In this document: piece after piece, positions 1 through 10,606 of the stretch
Position numbering within the stretch: position 1 is the stretch's first letter
Layout: every line of letters begins with the position of its first letter
Assembly (NCBI GenBank): GCA_943737045.1
Contig: CALSFV010000216.1
Location: 1,054,001-1,118,000 of the forward strand
DNA length: 64,000 nucleotides
Direction: 5' to 3'
Origin: Parapristionchus giblindavisi
Taxonomy: Eukaryota > Nematoda > Chromadorea > Rhabditida > Diplogasteridae
Notes under the pieces: generated by a model
Seen by the model: the letters and a program-made list of their open reading frames with translations, nothing else
Told to the model about the DNA's origin: nothing
Databases searched by the model: none
Program-made: the position numbers and the translations under genes

Positions 1-12
1 TTAGATTAAATA

Positions 13-333
13 TTGGCGTGTCACGAATTCTTTAATGCTAAAAATGCATGGTTCAATGTTGTTAATTCGGCTGGAGCGGCCGTTGTTCAACATGGAACGT
101 TGCAAAATACTCAGAATTTTTTGCTCTTTCGTTTGGTATATGACACGCTGGGTCTAGCAGAAAATTTTTCATGTCAGGTATTCTTTTGGTCTTATCAAAG
201 TGAAAGCTACTTTTGTACTTTGGGCATTGTGGAATCAACACAAGATTACAGTTTGACATGAACTGAAGTGTAGATTATTCAGAATTTTTTGCTCTTTCAC
301 GTGGTATATGCTACGATAAGTTTAGATTAAATA
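13..333. repeat. Representative 321-bp monomer (N type)
   Basis: This unit shows the common form. Landmarks by unit position: GAATTC near 16, ATGCAT near 36, a GC-rich island GGAGCGGCCG near 63, a T6 run near 104, an A4T5 tract near 151 and a second T6 run near 272. The plus frame starting TTG is open for 82 codons and a minus frame starting ATG is open for 65, but 321 is divisible by three, so any frame open in one unit stays open in near-identical copies. Substitutions between unit types include both silent and replacement changes in these frames. I therefore do not call a gene. Confidence 0.9.
111..278. repeat. Ancestral half-unit, 168-bp half
   Basis: This half begins TCAGAATTTTTTGCTC and aligns without gaps over its first 76 bases (111-186) to the start of the other half (279-354). 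Identity is 57 of 76; the first 20 bases are identical, and ATGTCAGGTATTCTTT (171-186) pairs with GTGTCACGAATTCTTT (339-354) at the same offset of 60. The ends are also alike: ACATG-AAC lies 23 bases before the next TCAGAA here and ACATGGAAC 21 bases before it in the other half. The 321-bp unit is inferred to be a fixed ancient dimer. Confidence 0.8.
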
Positions 334-431
334 TTGGCGTGTCACGAATTCTTTAATGCTAAAAATGCATGGTTCAATGTTGTTAATTCGGCTGGAGCGG
401 CCGTTGTTCAACATGGAACGTTGCAAAATAC
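279..431. repeat. Ancestral half-unit, 153-bp half
   Basis: Partner of the 168-bp half. It starts TCAGAATTTTTTGCTC, crosses the conventional unit border and ends just before the next TCAGA at 432. The GAATTC site lies in this half; the other half has GTATTC at the aligned place. The 15-bp length difference lies in the middle or distal part of the half. Confidence 0.8.
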
Positions 432-654
432 TCAGATTTTTTTGCTCTTTCGTTTGGTATATGACACGCTGGGTCTAGCAGAAACTTTTTCATGTCAGGT
501 ATTCTTTTGGTCTTATCAGAGTGAAAGCTACTTTTGTACTTTAGGCATTGTGGAATCAACACAAGATTACAGTTTGACTTGAACTGAAGTGTAGATTATT
601 CAGAATTTTTTGCTCTTTCACGTGATATATGCTACGATACGTTTCGATAAAGCA

Positions 655-975
655 TTGACGTGCCACGAATTCTTTATTGCCGAAAATGCATAATTCAATT
701 TTGTTAATTCGGCTGAAGTGGCCGTTGTTCAACATAGGAACGTGCAAAGTACTCAGAATTTTTTGCTCTTTCGTTTGGTATATGACACGCTGGGTCTAGC
801 AAAAAATTTTTCATGTCAGTTATTCTTTTGGTCTTATCAAAGTGAAAGCTACTTTTGTACTTTGGGCATTGTGGAATCAACACAAGATTACAGTTTGACA
901 TGATCTGAAGTGTAGATTATTCAGAATTTTTTGCTCTTTCACGTGGTATATGCTTCGATAAATTTAGATTAAATA
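655..975. repeat. Divergent E-type satellite unit
   Basis: The E unit (also at 1938 and 2580) differs from the others at many places in its first third and in the preceding tail: gatacgtttcgataaagc before the unit, then attgacgtgcc, tttattgccgaaaatgcataat and gctgaagtggcc (spaced among common bases). Its middle carries cataggaacgtgcaaag and gcaaaaaattt. It is the oldest-looking variant here and the apparent donor of the middle part of the R units. Confidence 0.8.
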
Positions 976-2900
976 TTGGCGTGTCACGAATTCTTTAATG
1001 CTAAATATGCATGGTTCAATGTTGTTAATTCGGCTGGAGCGGCCGTTGTTCAACATGGAACGTTGCAAAATACTCAGATTTTTTGCTCTTTCGTTTGGTA
1101 TATGACACGCTGGGTCTAGCAGAAAATTTTTCATGTCAGGTATTCTTTTGGTCTTATCAAAGTGAAAGCTACTTTTGTACTTTGGGCATTGTGGAATCAA
1201 CACAAGATTACAGTTTGACATGAACTGAAGTGTAGATTATTCAGAATTTTTTGCTCTTTCACGTGGTATATGCCACGATAAGTTTAGATTAAATATTGGC
1301 GTGTCACGAATTCTTTAATGCTAAAAATGCATGGTTCAATGTTGTTAATTCGGCTGGAGCGGCCGTTGTTCAACATGGAACGTTGCAAAATACTCAGAAT
1401 TTTTTGCTCTTTCGTTTGGTATATGACACGCTGGGTCTAGCAGAAAATTTTTCATGTCAGGTATTCTTTTGGTCTTATCAAAGTGAAAGCTACTTTTGTA
1501 CTTTGGGCATTGTGGAATCAACACAAGATTACAGTTTGACATGAACTGAAGTGTAGATTATTCAGAATTTTTTGCTCTTTCACGTGGTATATGCTACGAT
1601 AAGTTTAGATTAAATATTGGCGTGTCACGAATTCTTTAATGCTAAAAATGCATGGTTCAATGTTGTTAATTCGGCTGGAGCGGCCGTTGTTCAACATGGA
1701 ACGTTGCAAAATACTCAGATTTTTTTGCTCTTTCGTTTGGTATATGACACGCTGGGTCTAGCAGAAACTTTTTCATGTCAGGTATTCTTTTGGTCTTATC
1801 AGAGTGAAAGCTACTTTTGTAATTTAGGCATTGTGGAATCAACCCAAGATTACAGTTTGACTTGAACTGAAGTGTAGATTATTCAGAATTTTTTGCTCTT
1901 TCACGTGGTATATGCTACGATACGTTTCGATAAAGCATTGACGTGCCACGAATTCTTTATTGCCGAAAATGCATAATTCAATTTTGTTAATTCGGCTGAA
2001 GTGGCCGTTGTTCAACATAGGAACGTGCAAAGTACTCAGAATTTTTTGCTCTTTCGTTTGGTATATGACACGCTGGGTCTAGCAAAAAATTTTTCATGTC
2101 AGGTATTCTTTTGGTCTTATCAAAGTGAAAGCTACTTTTGTACTTTGGGCATTGTGGAATCAACACAAGATTACAGTTTGACATGATCTGAAGTGTAGAT
2201 TATTCAGAATTTTTTGCTCTTTCACGTGGAATATGCTACGATAAATTTAGATTAAATATTGGCGTGTCACGAATTCTTTAATGCTAAAAATGCATGGTTC
2301 AATGTTGTTAATTCGGCTGGAGCGGCCGTTGTTCAACATGGAACGTTGCAAAATACTCAGATTTTTTTGCTCTTTCGTTTGGTATATGACACGCTGGGTC
2401 TAGCAGAAACTTTTTCATGTCAGGTATTCTTTTGGTCTTATCAGAGTGAAAGCTACTTTTGTACTTTAGGCATTGTGGAATCAACACAAGATTACAGTTT
2501 GACTTGATCTGAAGTGTAGATTATTCAGAATTTTTTGCTCTTTCACGTGGTATATGCTACGATACGTTTCGATAAAGCATTGACGTGCCACGAATTCTTT
2601 ATTGCCGAAAATGCATAATTCAATTTTGTTAATTCGGCTGAAGTGGCCGTTGTTCAACATAGGAACGTGCAAAGTACTCAGAATTTTTTGCTCTTTCGTT
2701 TGGTATATGACACGCTGGGTCTAGCAAAAAATTTTTCATGTCAGGTATTCTTTTGGTCTTATCAAAGTGAAAGCTACTTTTGTACTTTGGGCATTGTGGA
2801 ATCAACACAAGATTACAGTTTGACATGAACTGAAGTGTAGATTATTCAGAATTTTTTGCTCTTTCACGTGGTATATGCTACGATAAATTTAGATTAAATA

Positions 2901-5468
2901 TTGGCGTGTCACGAATTCTTTAATGCTAAAAATGCATGGTTCAATGTTGTTAATTCGGCTGGAGCGGCCGTTGTTCAACATGGAACGTTGCAAAATACTC
3001 AGAATTTTTTGCTCTTTCGTTTGGTATATGACACGCTGGGTCTAGCAGAAAATTTGTCATGTCAGGTATTATTTTGGTCTTATCAGAGTGAAAGCTACTT
3101 TTGTACTTTGGGCATTGTGGAATCAACACAAGATTACAGTTTGACATGAACTGAAGTGTAGATTATTCAGAATTTTTTGCTCTTTCACGTGGTATATGCT
3201 ACGATAAGTTTAGATTAAATATTGGCGTGTCACGAATTCTTTAATGCTAAAAATGCATGGTTCAATGTTGTTAATTCGGCTGGAGCGGCCGTTGTTCAAC
3301 ATGGAACGTTGCAAAATACTCAGAATTTTTTGCTCTTTCGTTTGGTATATGACACGCTGGGTCTAGCAGAAAATTTTTCATGTCAGGTATTCTTTTGGTC
3401 TTATCAGAGTGAAAGCTACTTTTGTACTTTGGGCATTGTGGAATCAACACAAGATTACAGTTTGACATGAACTGAAGTGTAGATTATTCAGAATTTTTTG
3501 CTCTTTCACGTGGTATATGCTACGATAAGTTTAGATTAAATATTGGCGTGTCACGAATTCTTTAATGCTAAAAATGCATGGTTCAATGTTGTTAATTCGG
3601 CTGGAGCGGCTGTTGTTCAACATAGGAACGTGCAAAGTACTCAGAATTTTTTGCTCTTTCGTTTGGTATATGACACGCTGGGTCTAGCAAAAAATTTTTC
3701 ATGTCAGGTATTCTTTTGGTCTTATCAAAGTGAAAGCTACTTTTGTACTTTGGGCATTGTGGAATCAACACAAGATTACAGTTTGACATGAACTGAAGTG
3801 TAGATTATTCAGAATTTTTTGCTCTTTCACGTGGTATATGCTACGATAAATTTAGATTAAATATTGGCGTGTCACGAATTCTTTAATGCTAAAAATGCAT
3901 GGTTCAATGTTGTTAATTCGGCTGGAGCGGCCGCTGTTCAACATGGAACGTTGCAAAATACTCAGAATTTTTTGCTCTTTCGTTTGGTATATGACACGCT
4001 GGGTCTAGCAGAAAATTTTTCATGTCAGGTATTCTTTTGGTCTTATCAGAGTGAAAGCTACTTTTGTACTTTGGGCATTGTGGAATCAACACAAGATTAC
4101 AGTTTGACATGAACTGAAGTGTAGATTATTCAGAATTTTTTGCTCTTTCACGTGGTATATGCTACGATAAGTTTAGATTAAATATTGCCGTGTCACGAAT
4201 TCTTTAATGCTAAAAATGCATGGTTCAATGTTGTTAATTCGGCTGGAGCGGCCGTTGTTCAACATGGAACGTTGCAAAATACTCAGAATTTTTTGCTCTT
4301 TCGTTTGGTATATGACACGCTGGGTCTAGCAGAAAATTTGTCATGTCAGGTATTCTTTTGGTCTTATCAGAGTGAAAGCTACTTTTGTACTTTGGGCATT
4401 GTGGAATCAACACAAGATTACAGTTTGACATGAACTGAAGTGTAGATTATTCAGAATTTTTTGCTCTTTCACGTGGTATATGCTACGATAAGTTTAGATT
4501 AAATATTGGCGTGTCACGAATTCTTTAATGCTAAAAATGCATGGTTCAATGTTGTTAATTCGGCTGGAGCGGCCGTTGTTCAACATGGAACGTTGCAAAA
4601 TACTCAGAATTTTTTGCTCTTTCGTTTGGTATATGACACGCTGGGTCTAGCAGAAAATTTTTCATGTCAGGTATTCTTTTGGTCTTATCAGAGTGAAAGC
4701 TACTTTTGTACTTTGGGCATTGTGGAATCAACACAAGATTACAGTTTGACATGAACTGAAGTGTAGATTATTCAGAATTTTTTGCTCTTTCACGTGGTAT
4801 ATGCTACGATAAGTTTAGATTAAATATTGGCGTGTCACGAATTCTTTAATGCTAAAAATGCATGGTTCAATGTTGTTAATTCGGCTGGAGCGGCCGTTGT
4901 TCAACATAGGAACGTGCAAAGTACTCAGAATTTTTTGCTCTTTCGTTTGGTATATGACACGCTGGGTCTAGCAAAAAATTTTTCATGTCAGGTATTCTTT
5001 TGGTCTTATCAAAGTGAAAGCTACTTTTGTACTTTGGGCATTGTGGAATCAACACAAGATTACAGTTTGACATGAACTGAAGTGTAGATTATTCAGAATT
5101 TTTTGCTCTTTCACGTGGTATATGCTACGATAAATTTAGATTAAATATTGGCGTGTCACGAATTCTTTAATGCTAAAAATGCATGGTTCAATGTTGTTAA
5201 TTCGGCTGGAGCGGCCGCTGTTCAACATGGAACGTTGCAAAATACTCAGAATTTTTTGCTCTTTCGTTTGGTATATGACACGCTGGGTCTAGCAGAAAAT
5301 TTTTCATGTCAGGTATTCTTTTGGTCTTATCAGAGTGAAAGCTACTTTTGTACTTTGGGCATTGTGGAATCAACACAAGATTACAGTTTGACATGAACTG
5401 AAGTGTAAATTATTCAGAATTTTTTGCTCTTTCACGTGGTATATGCTACGATAAGTTTAGATTAAATA
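2901..5468. repeat. Eight-unit block, first copy (L2-N-R-A-P-N-R-A)
   Basis: Units: 2901 L2, 3222 N, 3543 R (with gcggctgttg), 3864 A, 4185 P, 4506 N, 4827 R (with gcggccgttg), 5148 A. The same order and the same private bases recur at 13,496-16,063, offset 10,595 bp (33 units plus two single-base insertions). The match ends at the tail of unit 5148, which reads gtgtaaatt instead of gtgtagatt, and on the left between an E unit here and an H unit there. Confidence 0.85.
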
Positions 5469-8400
5469 TTGGCGTGACACGAATTCTTTAATGCTAAAAA
5501 TGCATGGTTCAATGTTGTTAATTCGGCTGGAGCGGCCGTTGTTCAACATGGAACGTTGCAATATACTCAGAATTTTTTGCTCTTTCGTTTGGTATATGAC
5601 ACGCTGGGTCTAGCAGAAAATTTTTCATGTCAGTTATTCTTTTGGTCTTATCAAAGTGAAAGCTACTTTTGTACTTTGGGCATTGTGGAATCAACACAAG
5701 ATTACAGTTTGACATGAACTGAAGTGTAGATTATTCAGAGTTTTTTGTTCTTTCACGTGGTATATGCTACGATAAGTTTAGATTAAATATTGGCGTGACA
5801 CGAATTCTTTAATGCTAAAAATGCATGGTTCAATGTTGTTAATTCGGCTGGAGCGGCCGTTGTTCAACATGGAACGTTGCAAAATACTCAGAATTATTTG
5901 CTCTTTCGTTTGGTATATGACACGCTGGGTCTAGCAGAAACTTTTTCATGTCAGGTATTCTTTTGGTCTTATCAGAGTGAAAGCTACTTTTGTACTTTGG
6001 GCATTGTGGAATCAACACAAGATTACAGTTTGACATGAACTGAAGTGCAGATTATTCAGATTTTTTTGTTCTTTCACGTGGTATATGCTACGATAAGTTT
6101 AGATTAAATATTGGCGTGACACGAATTCTTTAATGCTAAAAATGCATGGTTCAATGTTGTTTATTCAGCTGGAGCGGCCGTTGTTCAACATGGAACGTTG
6201 CAAAATACTCAGAATTTTTTGCTCTTTCGTTTGGTATATGACACGCTGGGTCTAGCAGAAACTTTTTCATGTCAGGTATTCTTTTGGTCTTATCAGAGTG
6301 AAAGCTACTTTTGTACTTTGGGCATTGTGGAATCAACACAAGATTACAGTTTGACATGAACTGAAGTGTAGATTATTCAGAGTTTTTTGTTCTTTCACGT
6401 GGTATATGCTACGATAAGTTTAGATTAAATATTGGCGTGACACGAATTCTTTAATGCTAAAAATGCATGGTTCAATGTTGTTAATTCGTCTGGAGCGGCC
6501 GTTGTTCAACATCGAACGTTGCAAAATACTCAGAATTTTTTGCTCTTTCGTTTGGTATATGACACGCTGGGTCTAGCAGAAACTTTTTCATGTCAGGTAT
6601 TCTTTTGGTCTTATCAGAGTGAAAGCTACTTTTGTACTTTGGGCATTGTGGAATCAACACAAGATTACAGTTTGACATGAACGTAAGTGTAGATTATTCA
6701 GAGTTTTTTGTTCTTTCACGTGGTATATGCTACGATAAGTTTAGATTAAATATTGGCGTGACACGAATTCTTTAATGCTAAAAATGCATGGTTCAATGTT
6801 GTTAATTCGGCTGGAGCGGCCGTTGTTCAACATGGAACGTTGCAAAATACTCAGAATTTTTTGCTCTTTCGTTTGGTATATGACACGCTGGGTCTAGCAG
6901 AAAATTTTTCATGTCAGGTATTCTTTTGGTCTTATCAGAGTGAAAGCTACTTTTGTACTTTGGGCATTGTGGAATCAACACAAGATTACAGTTTGACATG
7001 AACTGAAGTGTAGATTATTCAGAATTTTTTGCTCTTTCACGTGGAATATGCTACGATAAGTTTAGATTAAATATTGGCGTGTCACGAATTCTTTAATGCT
7101 AAAAATGCATGGTTCAATGTTGTTAATTCGGCTGGAGCGGCCTTTGTTCAACATGAAACGTTGCAACATACTCAGAATTTTTTGCTCTTTCGTTTGGTAT
7201 ATGACACGCTGGGTCTAGCAGAAAATTTTTCATGTCAGGTATTCTTTTGGTCTTATCAGAGTGAAAGCTACTTTTGTACTTTGGGCATTGTGGAATCAAC
7301 ACAAGATTACAGTTTGACATGAACTGAAGTGTAGATTATTCAGAATTTTTTGCTCTTTCACGTGGTATATGCTACGATAAGTTTAGATTAAATATTGGCG
7401 TGTCACGAATTCTTTAATGCTAAAAATGCATGGTTCAATGTTGTTAATTCGGCTGGAGCGGCCGTTGTTCAACATGAAACGTTGCAACATACTCAGAATT
7501 TTTTGCTCTTTCGTTTGGTATATGACACGCTGGGTCTAGCAGAAAATTTTTCATGTCAGGTATTCTTTTGGTCTTATCAGAGTGAAAGCTACTTTTGTAC
7601 TTTGGGCATTGTGGAATCAACACAAGATTACAGTTTGACATGAACTGAAGTGTAGATTATTCAGAATTTTTTGCTCTTTCACGTGGTATATGCTACGATA
7701 AGTTTAGATTAAATATTGGCGTGACACGAATTCTTTAATGCTAAAAATGCATGGTTCAATGTTGTTAATTCGGCTGGAGCGGCCGTTGTTTAACATGGAA
7801 CGTTGCAAAATACTCAGAATTATTTGCTCTTTCGTTTGGTATATGACACGCTGGGTCTAGCAGAAACTTTTTCATGTCAGGTATTCTTTTGGTCTTATCA
7901 GAGTGAAAGCTACTTTTGTACTTTGGGCATTGTGGAATCAACACAAGATTACAGTTTGACATGAACTGAAGTGTAGATTATTCAGAATTTTTTTGTTCTT
8001 TCACGTGGTATATGCTACGATAAGTTTAGATTAAATATTGGCGTGACACGAATTCTTTAATGCTAAAAATGCATGGTTCAATGTTGTTTATTCAGCTGGA
8101 GCGGCCGTTGTTCAACATGGAACGTTGCAAAATACTCAGAATTTTTTGCTCTTTCGTTTGGTATATGACACGCTGGGTCTAGCAGAAACTTTTTCATGTC
8201 AGGTATTCTTTTGGTCTTATCAGAGTGAAAGCTACTTGTGTACTTTGGGCATTGTGGAATCAACACAAGATTACAGTTTGACATGAACTGAAGTGTAGAT
8301 TATTCAGAATTTTTTGCTCTTTCACGTGGAATATGCTACGATAAGTTTAGATTAAATATTGGCGTGACACGAATTCTTTAATGCTAAAAATGCATGGTTC

Positions 8401-10606
8401 AATGTTGTTAATTCGGCTGGAGCGGCCGTTGTTCAACATGGAACGTTGCAAAATACTCAGAATTTTTTGCTCTTTCGTTTGGTATATGACACGCTGGGTC
8501 TAGCAGAAACTTTTTCATGTCAGGTATTCTTTTGGTCTTATCAGAGTGAAAGCTACTTTTGTACTTTGGGCATTGTGGAATCAACACAAGATTACAGTTT
8601 GACATGAACTGAAGTGTAGATTATTCAGAATTTTTTGCTCTTTCACGTGGTATATGCTACGATAAGTTTAGATTAAATATTGGCGTGTCACGAATTCTTT
8701 AATGCTAAAAATGCATGGTTCAATGTTGTTAATTCGGCTGGAGCGGCCGTTGTTCAACATGAAACGTTGCAACATACTCAGAATTTTTTGCTCTTTCGTT
8801 TGATATATGACACGCTGGGTCTAGCAGAAACTTTTTCATGTCAGGTATTCTTTTGGTCTTATCAGAGTGAAAGCTACTTTTGTACTTTGGGCATTGTGGG
8901 ATCAACACAAGATTACAGTTTGACATGAACTGAAGTGTAGATTATTCAGAATTTTTTGTTCTTTCACGTGGTATATGCTACGATAAGTTTAGATTAAATA
9001 TTGGCGTGACACGAATTCTTTAATGCTAAAAATGCATGGTTCAATGTTGTTAATTCGGCTGGAGCAGCCGTTGTTCAACATGGAACGTTGCAAAATACTC
9101 AGAATTTTTTGCTCTTTCGTTTGGTATATGACACGCTGGGTCTAGCAGAAACTTTTTCATGTCAGGTATTCTTTTGGTCTTATCAGAGTGAAAGCTACTT
9201 TTGTACTTTGGGCATTGTGGAATCAACACAAGATTACAGTTTGACATGAACTGAAGTGTAGATTATTCAGAATTTTTTTGTTCTTTCACGTGGTATATGC
9301 TACGATAAGTTTAGATTAAATATTGGCGTGACACGAATTCTTTAATGCTAAAAATGCATGGTTCAATGTTGTTTATTCAGCTGGAGCGGCCGTTGTTCAA
9401 CATGGAACGTTGCAAAATACTCAGAATTTTTTGCTCTTTCGTTTGGTATATGACACGCTGGGTCTAGCAGAAACTTTTTCATGTCAGGTATTCTTTTGGT
9501 CTTATCAGAGTGAAAGCTACTTGTGTACTTTGGGCATTGTGGAATCAACACAAGATTACAGTTTGACATGAACTGAAGTGTAGATTATTCAGAATTTTTT
9601 GCTCTTTCACGTGGAATATGCTACGATAAGTTTAGATTAAATATTGGCGTGACACGAATTCTTTAATGCTAAAAATGCATGGTTCAATGTTGTTAATTCG
9701 GCTGGAGCGGCCGTTGTTCAACATGGAACGTTGCAAAATACTCAGAATTTTTTGCTCTTTCGTTTGGTATATGACACGCTGGGTCTAGCAGAAACTTTTT
9801 CATGTCAGGTATTCTTTTGGTCTTATCAGAGTGAAAGCTACTTTTGTACTTTGGGCATTGTGGAATCAACACAAGATTACAGTTTGACATGAACTGAAGT
9901 GTAGATTATTCAGAATTTTTTGCTCTTTCACGTGGTATATGCTACGATAAGTTTAGATTAAATATTGGCGTGTCACGAATTCTTTAATGCTAAAAATGCA
10001 TGGTTCAATGTTGTTAATTCGGCTGGAGCGGCCGTTGTTCAACATGAAACGTTGCAACATACTCAGAATTTTTTGCTCTTTCGTTTGGTATATGACACGC
10101 TGGGTCTAGCAGAAACTTTTTCATGTCAGGTATTCTTTTGGTCTTATCAGAGTGAAAGCTACTTTTGTACTTTGGGCATTGTGGGATCAACACAAGATTA
10201 CAGTTTGACATGAACTGAAGTGTAGATTATTCAGAATTTTTTGTTCTTTCACGTGGTATATGCTACGATAAGTTTAGATTAAATATTGGCGTGACACGAA
10301 TTCTTTAATGCTAAAAATGCATGGTTCAATGTTGTTAATTCGGCTGGAGCAGCCGTTGTTCAACATGGAACGTTGCAAAATACTCAGAATTTTTTGCTCT
10401 TTCGTTTGGTATATGACACGCTGGGTCTAGCAGAAACTTTTTCATGTCAGGTATTCTTTTGGTCTTATCAGAGTGAAAGCTACTTTTGTACTTTGGGCAT
10501 TGTGGAATCAACACAAGATTACAGTTTGACATGAACTGAAGTGTAGATTATTCAGAATTTTTTGCTCTTTCACGTGGTATATGCTACGATAAGTTTAGAT
10601 TAAATA
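5469..10606. repeat. Array segment rich in D units (gcgtgacacg)
   Basis: Units at 5469, 5790, 6111, 6432, 6753, 7716, 8038, 8359, 9001, 9323, 9644 and 10286 read gcgtgacacg rather than gcgtgtcacg. Most units here read gaaactttttc and cagagtg; several tails have ttttttgttctttc. Units 7074, 7395, 8680 and 9965 carry catgaaacgttgcaacatac. Units 6111, 8038 and 9323 share ttgtttattcagctgg. The same D change recurs from 34 kb onwards on a different unit background. Confidence 0.8.
8038..10606. repeat. Tandem four-unit higher-order repeat, period 1,285 bp
   Basis: Two consecutive four-unit sets share private changes: 8038/9323 (tttattcagctgg and acttgtgtactttg), 8359/9644 (preceded by cacgtggaatatg), 8680/9965 (catgaaacg, gcaacatac and gtgggatcaac) and 9001/10286 (gagcagccgttg). 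The 1,285-bp period is four units plus one base, because a T insertion in the tail run is included (9270 region; the earlier one is near 7986). Unit 7716 shows that insertion too, so the duplicated segment starts before 8038. Confidence 0.85.

Larger units (their letters stand above)
1..2900. repeat. Array segment 1: N, B and E units
   Basis: Order by unit start: 13 N, 334 B, 655 E, 976 N-like (one base shorter in the T run), 1296 N, 1617 B, 1938 E, 2259 B, 2580 E. B and E alternate as a 642-bp pair. The N units here read caaagtg, as in the far right family (32.7-61 kb), and not cagagtg as in most units of 3-31 kb. The E unit at 655 also carries gtcagttattc, otherwise a mark of the far right family. 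Confidence 0.85.

Noticed and set aside
50..60. Pol III B-box-like GGTTCAATGTT
   Set aside because: The final CC is missing, no A box is placed correctly, and T6 runs within the unit would end a Pol III transcript.
65..81. CENP-B-box-like site ATTCGGCTGGAGCGGCC
   Set aside because: It matches only 7 of the 9 core positions. About one such match per 321-bp unit on two strands is expected by chance, so it supports no centromere claim.
13..261. 82-codon plus-strand frame in most units and its 65-codon minus-strand partner
   Set aside because: The plus frame starts at TTG, not ATG. The unit length is a multiple of three and the copies are near-identical, so openness is inherited rather than selected. 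D units stop the plus frame at the third codon without other decay, and replacement changes are common.
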